DNA of 64,000 nucleotides from contig NZ_CP016540.2 in NCBI RefSeq assembly GCF_001186155.3, positions 2,706,001 through 2,770,000 on the forward strand, in the 5' to 3' direction. A program made the position numbers and the translations under genes. The notes below the pieces were generated by a model, which did not search any database, had not been told where the DNA came from, and saw nothing but the letters and a program-made list of their open reading frames with translations. Numbering within the stretch: position 1 is the first letter of the stretch; every line of letters starts with the position of its first letter. Source of the stretch: Planococcus versutus. Lineage in GTDB: Bacteria; Bacillota; Bacilli; Bacillales_A; Planococcaceae. Positions 36,534 to 46,469 of this stretch are shown piece after piece.

Positions 36534-36622
36534 CCATATCACTCCATTAGTTCTCAGCTTTAGCTCGGCTAGTCTCACTTATAACCTATTCTGTAATTGC
36601 TTCGCAAATATAAACTTCTGTT

Positions 36623-37468
36623 TTATGAATGCGTTTTCGGTTTCCAATAAGAAACGGTTTGTACTCGTACAAATCCAGATTTCTCATAAACATGTACTGC
36701 TTGATCGTTCGTTTCTACATCAAGATACACTCCATTTAGTTCTCGCTTAAATGCCAATTCTCTACACCATTTCAATAGTTGGTTGTCGTACCCTTTGCCT
36801 TGATGATCGGGGTGAACTGCAAATGCGGTTATCCATAAAGCATCTTCTTCTGTCACTAACGTAACCATTGCCAGTAATTGTTGATTTTTTTGAAGCATCC
36901 ATATTTCTTTTTCTGGATCTTTCTTATTATGCTCTAAAATCAAATCATCAAATGCGGAAGTTACAAGCTCAATTAGTTTTTTAGCTTGAGCTTGTCCTGT
37001 GTAAGTTGTGATGGTTAAATCTTCTGGCAGTTGGCTTTGCGGTAACGGCTCTGCTGACAAAAGAATTTCGTTAAAATCGAGTTGATACGCTAAACTTTCC
37101 ATAAATCCAGCAATTTCAACTTCGTTTGCGAACGCGACCAACTCACTTTCGACCTGACGTTGCGCTAAGCCGTGTGAGATACCATCTGCTAATGCAGTGC
37201 CCAGCGATAACTTTCTATAATCCGGATGCACGTACAGTGACCATTCGTAATGATGCAAGCCCATCATATCTGCTGCGGCCGCAATACCCACTAATTCATC
37301 TTGTTCAGTATATGCAAGAACAGTGAATCCTCGTGTATCTGCTGCTCTCCACAAATTGGGATGAAGTACTGTTATGGATTGTGCTGGTAGTCCTTCAAGC
37401 AGTTTCGCCATATCACCGGCAGTTTGTTCATCTACTGGAAACGAACTAATTGATACTGACAAATCCAT
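36623..37468 (-). CDS. Tandem GNAT acetyltransferase
   Basis: A 281-residue protein with two GNAT halves. The N-terminal half has VHPDYRKLSLGTALADG and the C-terminal half has VHPDHQGKGYDNQLLKW; the latter is closer to the acetyl-CoA pyrophosphate-binding consensus (Q/RxxGxG/A). The start at 37468 follows GAGAGGAGG. The substrate is unknown; tandem GNATs include mycothiol synthase and many uncharacterised proteins. It is monocistronic between kynA and the ABC exporter genes. Confidence 0.7.
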   Translation of the reverse strand: MDLSVSISSFPVDEQTAGDMAKLLEGLPAQSITVLHPNLWRAADTRGFTVLAYTEQDELVGIAAAADMMGLHHYEWSLYVHPDYRKLSLGTALADGISHGLAQRQVESELVAFANEVEIAGFMESLAYQLDFNEILLSAEPLPQSQLPEDLTITTYTGQAQAKKLIELVTSAFDDLILEHNKKDPEKEIWMLQKNQQLLAMVTLVTEEDALWITAFAVHPDHQGKGYDNQLLKWCRELAFKRELNGVYLDVETNDQAVHVYEKSGFVRVQTVSYWKPKTHS

Positions 37469-37632
37469 TTTGCCGCCTCCTCTCAACTTTAATTTATTCG
37501 AATACGCTAGTAGAAATAGTCACGATCTCGGAAAATTATTCGTTATTTTCATCCTATCATACCGCATGAAACAGTGGCGCTATGAAAATAAAGAAAAAGA
37601 GCTACTCCTTATAAACTGGAGTAACTCATTTT

Positions 37633-39462
37633 CTATAATTTAGCTTCGGACAACATGGTAGCGTAAAGACCTCTTTCACTTATTAGTTCTTGCTGTGTAC
37701 CTGATTCTACTAACCTTCCCATTTCCATCACAAGTACCAAATCGGCTTTTCGAATGGTATTCAGTCGATGCGCAATGACAAAGCTTGTACGTCCTGCCAT
37801 AAGTCGTTCTAAGGCTTCTTGGATTTTCAACTCTGTTACGGTATCAATGCTACTGGTTGCTTCATCAAGTAACAAAATAACTGGATCGGCAATAAGCGCA
37901 CGAGCAATTGACAACAATTGTTTTTGACCTTGACTAATCATTGAACCGTCGCCTGTCAAAATGGTATTATAGCCTTCTGGCAATTTCTCGATAAATTCAT
38001 GAGCATTCGCGCCTTTTGCGGCTTTTATGACTTCTTCATCAGTTGCATCTAGTTTGCCGTATCGAATGTTTTCACTCACCGTAGCTTCAAACAAAAACGG
38101 ATCTTGCAGTACGAAAGCAATTTGTTTACGCAATGTTTCGCGCGGCATCTTGGCGATGGGCGTGCCATCTAAACGAATTTCACCTTCATTGGCATCATAA
38201 AAACGTGCTAATAATTGCATAATCGTTGTTTTTCCTGCTCCCGTTGCTCCAACCAATGCAGTTGTTTGACCAATCCCTACTGTAAAACTTACATCACGGA
38301 TGGTCCAACCTTCTTCTGAACCTTCATATTTAAAAGAAACACGGTCGAAAACTACCTCACCTTCTAGTCGTTTTTCCACATTGAAAACGTGATCGTCTTT
38401 TTCTTCAGTTTCATCCATAATTGAAAAAACTCTCTCGGCTCCAGCAATAGCTGATAGTACGGTATTAAATTGGTTTGCTAAGTCGTTTAACGGACGCGTA
38501 AATTGACGAGCATACTCAGTGAAAATAACGATTACGCCAATTGTTACTGAGCCGTTTAAAGCAAGAATTCCCCCAACACCCGCTACAATCGCGAAACTGC
38601 CGTTATTTAGAACGTTCATCACTTTTGGTATAAATCCCGCATATGTCCACGCCCAAAATCCAGCTTGGCGAAGATTTTCACTTTTTTCGCGAAACTCTTC
38701 CATCACACGTGGTTCTTGTGAGAATGCTTTAACAATTTTTTGGCCAGAAATGGTTTCTTCAATCATGCCATTTAATTCACCGATAGCTTTTTGTTGTTCT
38801 TTGTAGAGCCTCCCCGTGCGCTTTGTAATCCATTGAACAGAGACATACATGAGCGGAATGATGATTAAAGTTAGTAGAGTCAGTAAAGGGCTGAGCGTCA
38901 ACATAACGACAGCCGTACCAGTTAACGTTAAAATGCTAGAAAATACTTGAATAAACGATGTATTCAAAGTAGAAGAAACGGTTTCAATATCATTGGTCAT
39001 CCGACTCATCAATTCACCGTGTTGCCGTTTATCAAAAAAACTAACAGGTAACCGCTGAAGATGTGAAAAAAGTCGCGTTCGCAAACGATAGATAACTTGC
39101 TGAGCAATTCCTACCATCCAAAAATTTTGCAAATACAAAGAAATAGAATGACCAACATAGACAACTATGAGCCACAATACGACGATTCCCATTCCATCAA
39201 AATTTTGCGGCACAATATACTCATCAATGATAAAGCCGATTAAGTAAGGTCCAAGTAAAGCCATAGCGGAACTGACAAATACCAGTGCCAATACGACAAA
39301 TAATAACAACCGTTGCTCATCGACTAGTTTCCAAATTTTCAAAAGTGTCGATTTCCAGTTTTGTGGACGTTCATCTTTCTTGCCTTTTTTTTTCATTAAG
39401 TCTTCTTTTGTCAAAATCGGTTCATAGCCAAAAGGTCGGCGAATGGCATCAAACATATTCAT
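37633..39462 (-). CDS. Heterodimeric ABC exporter subunit, catalytic half
   Basis: A 609-residue fused membrane-ATPase half-transporter. Six helices occupy about residues 55-330. The ATPase has Walker A GATGAGKTT, signature ISQGQKQLLSIARAL and Walker B LLLDEATSSID with catalytic Glu, plus H-loop AHRL. The complete catalytic residues contrast with the degenerate partner encoded just upstream. Its ATG overlaps the partner's stop by 14 nt, with AGGAAGAAGAGG inside the partner gene. It is probably a multidrug or lipid-type exporter (YfiBC/YheIH class). Confidence 0.85.
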   Translation of the reverse strand: MNMFDAIRRPFGYEPILTKEDLMKKKGKKDERPQNWKSTLLKIWKLVDEQRLLLFVVLALVFVSSAMALLGPYLIGFIIDEYIVPQNFDGMGIVVLWLIVVYVGHSISLYLQNFWMVGIAQQVIYRLRTRLFSHLQRLPVSFFDKRQHGELMSRMTNDIETVSSTLNTSFIQVFSSILTLTGTAVVMLTLSPLLTLLTLIIIPLMYVSVQWITKRTGRLYKEQQKAIGELNGMIEETISGQKIVKAFSQEPRVMEEFREKSENLRQAGFWAWTYAGFIPKVMNVLNNGSFAIVAGVGGILALNGSVTIGVIVIFTEYARQFTRPLNDLANQFNTVLSAIAGAERVFSIMDETEEKDDHVFNVEKRLEGEVVFDRVSFKYEGSEEGWTIRDVSFTVGIGQTTALVGATGAGKTTIMQLLARFYDANEGEIRLDGTPIAKMPRETLRKQIAFVLQDPFLFEATVSENIRYGKLDATDEEVIKAAKGANAHEFIEKLPEGYNTILTGDGSMISQGQKQLLSIARALIADPVILLLDEATSSIDTVTELKIQEALERLMAGRTSFVIAHRLNTIRKADLVLVMEMGRLVESGTQQELISERGLYATMLSEAKL

Positions 39463-41176
39463 CAACCTCTTCTTCCTGTTGAGACATTGCAATCTGACGA
39501 TATAGTTCTGATTTAGTCATAAGCTGTTCGTGTGTGCCATACGAAGAGATGCGACCTTCTTCTAGCAATAAGATTCGGTCTGCTCGCATCGCCGTTCGGA
39601 TTTTTTGTGTGACGACAAGCATTGTGGCTTGTTCTTGTTCGAGCTCTTCCCACAACGCACCTTCGGTTTTAACATCCAAGGCACTCGTGCTATCATCCAA
39701 AATTAAAATTGAGGGATTACGAACTAGCGCTCGTGCAATAGAAAGACGCTGTTTTTGGCCACCCGATAAGTTAACGCCTTTTTGTCCAACACGTGTGTAA
39801 TAGCCTTTCGGAAAACGCTCGACGGTTTCGTGAATTTGCGCTTTGATCGCGGCATCTGCCAGCTCGTCTTGTGCGACTTCATCTTTTCCCCATGATAAGT
39901 TATTGGAAATAGTTCCTGTAAATAGCAATGATTGTTGAGGAACAATGCCAATGGTTTTACGCAGTTCACGCAACGACCACTTTAAGACATCCCGACCATG
40001 TAAAGAAACAACGCCATCCGTTGTGTCATAAAAACGAGGAAGCAATTGCAATAAAGTCGTTTTTCCTGATCCTGTAGCACCCATAATTGCTAGTTTTTCA
40101 TTGGGGTTTAGTTTGAAAGAAATGTTTTTCAGTACAGGCTCTTCTGTTCCAGGATATGTAAACGATACGTTATCAAAACAAATCTCTCCAAGGCGAATCG
40201 GCTGGTCTTCTCCAACGTCTTCTTGTTCATGTCCATCTTCTGCTAATAGCACTTCTTCTAATCGCTCAGAAGACGCTTTCGCTCGTACAAAAATCATGAT
40301 AATGAAAGAAAACATAGAAAAAGCCCCAGTCATGCGCATGGCATAGTTGACGATTGCGACCAGTTCACCGATTTGCGCTCCACCTGCTTGGATTTCAAAA
40401 GCACCAAACCACAATACAGCGAGTAACGATAAGTTCATTCCAAATAATAGAATGGGTAAAATAATTTCCATAATACGAAACGCTTTAACTGTATCAAATT
40501 TCAAATCGCCTGCTACTTTGGAAAAGCGCTGGGTTTCGTATTTCCCACGCAAATAAGCTTTGATTAAGCGGACCGCTTGTAAATTTTCTTGAACAATGCG
40601 ATTGACACGATCTAATCGTTTTTGAACAAAGCCAAAATACGCAACACCTTTTTTAACCATAACGTAAAGAAATACAAGTAAAAACGGAAAAACAATAACC
40701 AAATACAAAGCTAGTTTTGGATTGACCACAAATGCCATAATCATACTTCCGACAACAAGCAAAGGTGCGCGCAGCATGATTCGCAATCCCATATATAATA
40801 CTTGTTGAACTAGCGTAACATCACTCGTGAGTCGCGTAATTAAACCAGAAGCTGGGAATTTATTGAACATGGCTAACGAAAATGATTGAATACGCCCATA
40901 AACAGCTTGTCTTAAATCAAAAGAAAAACTATGAGATGCATGAGCTGCAAAATACGAGTTGACAATTCCTGAAACAAACGCAATCACTGACAGAGCCATT
41001 AGCACAATCCCTAATTGAATGATGACATCTTGGTCTCTTTCTACAATTCCTTTGTCAATAATGCTAGCAATTACAAGTGGCTGCATTAATTCCACTACTA
41101 ATTCTAGTAACATTAAAACAAGTGCAATGGCTATATAAAATTTATAGGGTTTTGCATAAGAAAAAACTGTTTTCAC
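39449..41176 (-). CDS. Heterodimeric ABC exporter subunit, degenerate half
   Basis: A 575-residue half-transporter. The start is GTG at 41176 after AGGAGG; an upstream reading has no site. Six helices are followed by an ATPase with Walker A GATGSGKTT and signature LSGGQKQRLSIARAL. The Walker B is ILILDDSTSALD (Asp in place of the catalytic Glu) and the H-loop is VVTQKI (Gln for His). The same two substitutions mark the degenerate site of heterodimeric exporters such as TM287/288 and BmrCD. It therefore pairs with the downstream subunit. Confidence 0.85.
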   Translation of the reverse strand: MKTVFSYAKPYKFYIAIALVLMLLELVVELMQPLVIASIIDKGIVERDQDVIIQLGIVLMALSVIAFVSGIVNSYFAAHASHSFSFDLRQAVYGRIQSFSLAMFNKFPASGLITRLTSDVTLVQQVLYMGLRIMLRAPLLVVGSMIMAFVVNPKLALYLVIVFPFLLVFLYVMVKKGVAYFGFVQKRLDRVNRIVQENLQAVRLIKAYLRGKYETQRFSKVAGDLKFDTVKAFRIMEIILPILLFGMNLSLLAVLWFGAFEIQAGGAQIGELVAIVNYAMRMTGAFSMFSFIIMIFVRAKASSERLEEVLLAEDGHEQEDVGEDQPIRLGEICFDNVSFTYPGTEEPVLKNISFKLNPNEKLAIMGATGSGKTTLLQLLPRFYDTTDGVVSLHGRDVLKWSLRELRKTIGIVPQQSLLFTGTISNNLSWGKDEVAQDELADAAIKAQIHETVERFPKGYYTRVGQKGVNLSGGQKQRLSIARALVRNPSILILDDSTSALDVKTEGALWEELEQEQATMLVVTQKIRTAMRADRILLLEEGRISSYGTHEQLMTKSELYRQIAMSQQEEEVDEYV

Positions 41177-41265
41177 GGGAGTTCCTCCTAAACGTTTCGA
41201 AACCCGAAACTTTATACTAAATAGTATGCCACAATTTTCAGATATCGAATAGTCATTTCTATTAT

Positions 41266-41298
41266 AAAAAAGCGATGCCTGATGAGGCATCGCTTTCT
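41266..41298 (-). terminator. Terminator after the EamA gene region
   Basis: The stem AAAGCGATGCCT/AGGCATCGCTTT with a GATG loop has a T run on the minus strand. It ends the transcript coming from the EamA gene. Confidence 0.85.
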
Positions 41299-41313
41299 AA
41301 ACTGTTGATTGCT

Positions 41314-42246
41314 TTAGTTGATTGGTTTAGGAAACTTGTTTTTCCTTTTCTTCTTTTTCGGATTGCCAGCAAGAGAAAGCCACGCGACAAACACTAACAT
41401 AGCCAGTGCCCCTACTAGTTGAATCGCTGACAACACTTGTCCAAACCAAAAAATTGAAATCACCATAGCTGTTAGTGGCTCAAACGATGATAAAATACTT
41501 GTTTCGACTGGAGTAATGTAACGCATGCTACTCAAGAATAATACAAAAGCGGCTGTTCCAAAAATAATGATTGCCACTATAGACCCGCTAACAGCAGGCT
41601 TAGCTAATACTGCCCATTCATCAGATAAGAATATTGGATTTACCACACCTAGGAAAATCCCACCAAACAACATGGACCACGCCACAATGACTAAGACACC
41701 CCATTCTTGCATGAGACGGGCGGGATATAGCGTGTAGAACGTAAAAGCCAATCCCACTAAAACGCCCCAAAACAACGCTTCTCCGCTAATGATCAATTGA
41801 TCTGGCTTGCCATTGGTCAACAATAAAAACAATCCTGCTAAAGTTCCTAGCATTCCAACAACTTGGTAGGCAGGAGGCAATTTTTTATGAGTTATAGAGA
41901 CAAAGACAATAATGTATACAGGAGCTAAAAACTGCATCAACGTCGCCACAACTGCGTTACTGGCGTTAATTGCTGCTACAAAACTGTATTGAACTCCTAG
42001 CATTCCTAGCACGGAGAATATAAGCAAGGGACGAACCCAATATTTATTACGAAAAATAGCGGTAATGTGAACGCCTTTTATCTTCAAAAAAAGAAGCAAT
42101 ACAATGCCTGCAACCGTCAACCGAATTGTGATAATAAAAGGGACAGAAATAGCATAGTTATCCATCACCCATTCCATTAAAGGACCCGTTGCTCCCCATA
42201 AAATAGCGCCAACTAATATCATGGAAATTCCTTTCAAACGTTCCAT
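41314..42246 (-). CDS. EamA/DMT family transporter
   Basis: A 310-residue protein with ten predicted helices in two EamA halves. The start at 42246 follows AAAGGGGG. Conserved segments such as GAILWGATGPLMEW, and the C-terminal SSFEPLTAMVISIFWFGQ at the end of the second half, fit the DMT family. Such transporters export amino acids, sugars or metabolites; the substrate is not predictable. The short basic tail (PKKKKRKNKF) lies in the cytoplasm. Confidence 0.8.
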   Translation of the reverse strand: MERLKGISMILVGAILWGATGPLMEWVMDNYAISVPFIITIRLTVAGIVLLLFLKIKGVHITAIFRNKYWVRPLLIFSVLGMLGVQYSFVAAINASNAVVATLMQFLAPVYIIVFVSITHKKLPPAYQVVGMLGTLAGLFLLLTNGKPDQLIISGEALFWGVLVGLAFTFYTLYPARLMQEWGVLVIVAWSMLFGGIFLGVVNPIFLSDEWAVLAKPAVSGSIVAIIIFGTAAFVLFLSSMRYITPVETSILSSFEPLTAMVISIFWFGQVLSAIQLVGALAMLVFVAWLSLAGNPKKKKRKNKFPKPIN

Positions 42247-42303
42247 ACCTGCACCCCCTTTCCTCACAGAAAAACCAATCTTAAAAGATTGGCTGATTTG
42301 TAT

Positions 42304-43365
42304 TTAAAATGAAAGATTCATCATTAACCCTATATAAAAACAACCAATAAACCCAACGCCCCAAAATAAAGAGAGCCACGTGTTTAACTGTCGATAAAAA
42401 CTTACAAGCATTAAGCTCAATAATAGCAAACTGAGTCCAATTAGCAATACGCCATTCAAAGTCCAATCCAACTGAGCTGCAATTGGTATGTATAAAGGAC
42501 CTGATATCTTTTCAATCAACCAGCCTCCCCCTTCAATCCGCAATGTATCATTGACGTCATGAGGTGGAGCTTGTTTGCTCATAAAAGCAGTGAAAACGAA
42601 AACACAAAGCAAAAGCAAACTCTCTACTTTTAACCAAGCTTGCTGAAAAACTTTTTTCTTATTTAAAAAGCCATTTAGTAAAGCTGCTAAGAGTACCGGA
42701 ATAATACTGATGTGTTTGAGCAAAAGCAGTTGACCATAAGGCAATGCCCACGAATTGGTATAATCTGCTGGCGCGACAAAAAAGAACATGATGACAACAC
42801 CACTAGCAATGACACCAGCAACACAGACTAAAGCAACTGGAGTAAACCAACTCAAAAATCGACGCCAGTTTTTTCCGTTTTCCGCGAACCAAGCTACATG
42901 GAGCAATATGCCTGTCCAAACTGACATGAGTAAAATATGACTTGAGTGAAGAGCAAAGCCTGCCCATAAATCAAGTGTGGAGATATGACTATAGAAACCC
43001 ACGGTTAGTATAAGTAAGAATGTATACAAGGCTTGAATATAACGGTTGCCATCCACATAAATCGTAATCGCTAAAACAACACTGAGCAACACTGTGACAA
43101 GCCATCCTTGACCAATGCGAAATTGAGTAATAGCCGTTTGAAAGGCTTCTGCAGTGCTTTGTGTACTTTGAAGAAACACAACCAATTCATAGACAGGAAC
43201 AAACGATAAAAAAATGATCGCTAGTGTGCTAATAAGTAACAACATTTTTGAAGTAGACAAGCTTGGCTTCTTGTTCTCCGGTACAAATTTCAAAATAATC
43301 GCGCCGGCAAGATAAGAAAAAGCAGTATATAAGAAAACATCCGCAATGGCTGTAAAAAAAATCAT
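42304..43365 (-). CDS. copD: CopD-family copper-resistance membrane protein
   Basis: A 353-residue membrane protein with about eight to nine helices. Histidines within helices (FALHSSHILLMSVWTGILLHVAW, LLLKHISIIPVL) match the CopD domain, a copper-handling membrane partner of CopC. The ATG overlaps the copC stop by 4 nt. Together they resemble the two halves of the fused CopCD protein YcnJ of Bacillus subtilis, though no regulator of the YcnK type is next to them. Confidence 0.75.
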   Translation of the reverse strand: MIFFTAIADVFLYTAFSYLAGAIILKFVPENKKPSLSTSKMLLLISTLAIIFLSFVPVYELVVFLQSTQSTAEAFQTAITQFRIGQGWLVTVLLSVVLAITIYVDGNRYIQALYTFLLILTVGFYSHISTLDLWAGFALHSSHILLMSVWTGILLHVAWFAENGKNWRRFLSWFTPVALVCVAGVIASGVVIMFFFVAPADYTNSWALPYGQLLLLKHISIIPVLLAALLNGFLNKKKVFQQAWLKVESLLLLCVFVFTAFMSKQAPPHDVNDTLRIEGGGWLIEKISGPLYIPIAAQLDWTLNGVLLIGLSLLLLSLMLVSFYRQLNTWLSLFWGVGFIGCFYIGLMMNLSF

Positions 43366-43910
43366 TTCTTTTTCAACAACAATCTATAGATTCCATATAT
43401 CGTTAAAACTGCTGCTAGTGCCATTACAATAAGGATAGATGAGTTGCTGCCATTTTCTGTTTGTGTATTTTCGCCTTTACTTGTAGCGGCTTTGGATTTG
43501 TTTGGTGTCTGTTCATCATTTTGACTTGAAGTTGACTTGTTTACTCCACTTGGTCGTTCGCTAGTTTCGTTCGAAATACCGATTGGAATCTCACCTTCGA
43601 TGGGATGTTCATCTTCTCCAATAATAGTCCAAAGAATTTGATACGATCCACTTGGCAATGTTTTGTTGAAAGTTCCGACTAAACGATTTTCTTGAATTTC
43701 GATACTTTTAAATTCGAAAGAATCATTTTCACCTTCAACACTCATTGTGCTACCTTCTTGAATATCTGAATCAAAAACTAGCTCAACATTATTCAATGTC
43801 TTAAAATTTTCACCTTCTATAGGTGTCGAAGAAAGCAAACCTGTATGTGCTTGTACTGAAACAGGAATAAGTACTAGTGCGAAAAATAATATCAAAAACT
43901 TCATATACAT
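43362..43910 (-). CDS. copC: CopC-domain copper-binding protein, membrane-anchored
   Basis: A 182-residue exported protein. The signal peptide (1-21) ends VQA, after which the mature N-terminus starts with His (HTGLLSSTPIEG), the usual copper ligand of CopC. The other ligand region is DEHPIEGEI near residue 82. A Ser/Thr/Gln-rich linker follows, then a C-terminal helix (about 158-178) and KKK anchor. GAGG precedes the ATG. It is the first gene of copC-copD. Confidence 0.8.
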   Translation of the reverse strand: MYMKFLILFFALVLIPVSVQAHTGLLSSTPIEGENFKTLNNVELVFDSDIQEGSTMSVEGENDSFEFKSIEIQENRLVGTFNKTLPSGSYQILWTIIGEDEHPIEGEIPIGISNETSERPSGVNKSTSSQNDEQTPNKSKAATSKGENTQTENGSNSSILIVMALAAVLTIYGIYRLLLKKK

Positions 43911-44013
43911 TTTTTTACCTCTATTTTCATGTGATTTAAGCCTATTCTCTCACGATTTTTACAGAAAGGATAGAAAAATTCAATAATTCCCTTTAGAGAT
44001 TGTTTTTAAAAGG

Positions 44014-44042
44014 ATGACGATGAAGCTTTTCTTCTCTATAAT
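44014..44042 (+). promoter_or_regulatory. Putative promoter of the PAS-GGDEF-EAL gene
   Basis: ATGACG (44014-44019) and TATAAT (44037-44042) are separated by 17 nt, about 33 nt before the ATG. Confidence 0.5.
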
Positions 44043-44074
44043 GAAAGTAAACTACGGTTAAGGAGCGTCAAAGA

Positions 44075-46081
44075 ATGACTGAACTGCAACAAACTTTATC
44101 TGACACCCTCGTTTTTAACCAAATTCCTTTCCCGATCATCATTATCGATAAAGATGGTTTAATTACATGGTGCAACCATAACGCTGAACGTATTTTCCAA
44201 ATAGACTCTGAAGCTATTAAAGGACAAGCTTCTTCTTATATGAATCCTGAGAAAGCAGCTTTACATAAGCACTCATGGGAAAAATTATTACATACAGAAG
44301 AACCCGTAAGATTTGAACACATCGAAGTCGAATTAGCTGAAGGCGTAAAGGCCTATACAACTGTCGTAGCCAAATCTTATACATTCGACGGCGAGCCTTT
44401 TGTCATGACGATTTATGAAATTGATGAATTAGATACAGAAGGCTCTTCTGCTATCGAGTTAAATCATTTACGGAATGGGTTAGATGATTCGTTTATGCTG
44501 CTTTATTTTGATCATGAATTTTTAATTACGTACGCAAATCCGTTGTTTTTAAAACTAAGTAAATGGACACCTAAACGAATTTTAGGAAAACCAATTTGGC
44601 ATATGTTTGGAGATGGCGAAGCGGAAGTCCAATTTGTCGACTCTATTTTATCGACTTTGCGCCAAGGACTTGCTTGGAACGGCGAAGCCAAAAAAGTTAA
44701 AAAAGATGGTGAAGTATACTGGGTAGAACTGACAGCGATTCCAATGCAACTGTCGAGTGAAGATACGTACTACGTTTTCCTCGAAAGAGATATCACAGCG
44801 AACAAACTAGCACAACAACATCTTGAAGAAATTGCTTTTATTGATCCCGTAACTGGTTTAGAAAATCGTCATCGACTTGAACAAGTTGTTAACGAATATA
44901 TAACAGAAGAACGGAGTTTTTCTTTTATATTTCTAGATATTGATCATTTCTACACATTACGTGATGTATCCGATACAGATACGGAAAACGAATTGCTTAT
45001 CGAATTCACGAAACGATTGCGTATGTATTTCTCTGATTCTATTATCACGCGTGCTGGATTGCATGAATTTGCTTTAGTAACGCCGTTAAGCAACTGGTTT
45101 ATCGAAGGGTTTCTTCATTATTTGCAGCAACACCCTATTTATCTGCAAGGCACAGCAGTGCCAATGACTGTCAGCGGTGCGATTACAAAATTTCCAGAAG
45201 ACCAGCAAAGTTTCACACATTTGATCAAAGCATCTTATGCAACAATTCGAAAAGTAAAAGATCGCGGTGGCAGCGCAATTTCAGCACTAACATCGGGCGA
45301 TCACGAACGTTTAAGTCGAAAAGCAGCGATTGAAAAACGGCTGATTTGTGCATTGGATAGTAAAAACCTACAACTTTTATATCAACCACAAGTCAACTTA
45401 GTAAACGGAAAAGTAGAACGAGTAGAGGCATTTGTGCGCTGGACCGATCCTGAAATCGGTGTCGTTACGCCTGATGAACTCATACCAATCGCTGAAGAAA
45501 ATGGCCTCATCAATAAAATCGGGAGTTTTGTCGTTGAAACAGCTTGCCGGCAATTAAGTGATTGGAAATCCAAAAACATCGATTTGCATATCAGCATAAA
45601 CTCCTCCATTCATGAATTTAGAGATAAAGACATGGCCAAAATGATCTTGAATCAATTAAAGATAAACAATTGCGAACCAAGTTCTTTAATGATTGAGATA
45701 ACCGAAAAATTCGCACTCGAAGCTGAAGCTGAACGCTCTATCATGACACAAATGAAAAGTCTCAACCAAGAAGGCATAAGCTTTGCGCTAGATGACTTTG
45801 GAACCGGCTACGCATCGTTCCGCTACATGCTAATGTTGCCAATTTCTTCAATTAAAATAGACCAAATGATTATACAATCTATTACTAAACAAGAGAAAAT
45901 GCAAAAACTCATTAACGGCATGATTCAATTCGGCAAATCACTAGATTTCCAAGTAACCGCTGAAGGCGTCGAAACCAATGAACAATTTGAACTGTTACGC
46001 GCTATGGGATGCGACAGCCTACAAGGTTTCTTCATCGGCCACCCAATGACAGCATCAGACCTAGAAAAATGGCTAGGGTAA
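44075..46081 (+). CDS. PAS-PAS-GGDEF-EAL protein, degenerate GGDEF
   Basis: A 668-residue cytoplasmic signalling protein; no membrane helices. PAS domains span about 10-115 and 135-250. The GGDEF domain (about 255-410) has AGLHEF at 327-332 where GGDEF is expected, so it should not make c-di-GMP. The EAL domain (about 415-665) keeps EAF at 451-453 (Glu intact), the ITE and NSS residues, and DDFGTG at 573-578, with KIDQ and EGVE downstream, so it should hydrolyse c-di-GMP. Thus it is probably a PAS-sensed phosphodiesterase. AAGGAG precedes the ATG. Confidence 0.85.
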   Translation: MTELQQTLSDTLVFNQIPFPIIIIDKDGLITWCNHNAERIFQIDSEAIKGQASSYMNPEKAALHKHSWEKLLHTEEPVRFEHIEVELAEGVKAYTTVVAKSYTFDGEPFVMTIYEIDELDTEGSSAIELNHLRNGLDDSFMLLYFDHEFLITYANPLFLKLSKWTPKRILGKPIWHMFGDGEAEVQFVDSILSTLRQGLAWNGEAKKVKKDGEVYWVELTAIPMQLSSEDTYYVFLERDITANKLAQQHLEEIAFIDPVTGLENRHRLEQVVNEYITEERSFSFIFLDIDHFYTLRDVSDTDTENELLIEFTKRLRMYFSDSIITRAGLHEFALVTPLSNWFIEGFLHYLQQHPIYLQGTAVPMTVSGAITKFPEDQQSFTHLIKASYATIRKVKDRGGSAISALTSGDHERLSRKAAIEKRLICALDSKNLQLLYQPQVNLVNGKVERVEAFVRWTDPEIGVVTPDELIPIAEENGLINKIGSFVVETACRQLSDWKSKNIDLHISINSSIHEFRDKDMAKMILNQLKINNCEPSSLMIEITEKFALEAEAERSIMTQMKSLNQEGISFALDDFGTGYASFRYMLMLPISSIKIDQMIIQSITKQEKMQKLINGMIQFGKSLDFQVTAEGVETNEQFELLRAMGCDSLQGFFIGHPMTASDLEKWLG

Positions 46082-46408
46082 CAAGAAAAGCGTAAGCACC
46101 CGTGTAGCTCTGCCGGGCATAAGGCAGACCGGCAGAGCGGCGTTCTTTGCCGCACAGTCGGGTTGACTTATGACCCAAAGAGCTGGGCGTTGGAGCTAGA
46201 CATCAAGAAAAGCGTAAGCGCCCATGTAGCTCTGCCGGGCATAAGGCAGACCGGCAGAGCGGCGTTCTTTGCCGCACAGTCGGGTTGACTTATGATCCAA
46301 AGAGCTGGGCGTTGGAGCTAGATACCAAGAAAAGCGTAAGCGCCCGTGTAGCTCTGCCGGGCTTAAGACGCTCTGGCGAAGTGGCGTATTTCAGCCGCAC
46401 AGCAAAAT
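46082..46408 (+). repeat. 122-bp tandem repeat, two full copies and a partial third
   Basis: Copies begin at 46082, 46204 and 46326, an exact period of 122 bp. Copies 1 and 2 differ at very few positions; the third matches for about 38 nt, then diverges and ends near 46408. The unit starts CAAGAAAAGCGTAAGC and ends GGCGTTGGAGCTAGA. It can fold with an outer stem (CGCCC...AGCTCT with AGAGCT...GGGCG), a hairpin CTGCCGG/CCGGCAG and a hairpin CGGC/GCCG. It fills most of the gap between two convergent genes. The unit ends resemble intergenic repeats I recall from other Bacillales. Confidence 0.9.
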
Positions 46409-46420
46409 TAAAAAACCCCG

Positions 46421-46469
46421 AAAAATGGGACTGACCAACAAGATTCAATCTTGTGTCAGCCCCATTTTT
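46421..46469. terminator. Terminator after the ThrE exporter genes
   Basis: AAAAATGGGACTGAC and GTCAGCCCCATTTTT form a long stem (one wobble on the minus strand). The loop has its own hairpin, CAAGATT/AATCTTG. One arm lies inside the end of the exporter gene. It may act in both directions. Confidence 0.7.

Noticed and set aside
46082..46408. 122-bp repeat as an insertion sequence or CRISPR
   Set aside because: No transposase frame, no terminal target duplications visible, and no short repeat-spacer pattern.
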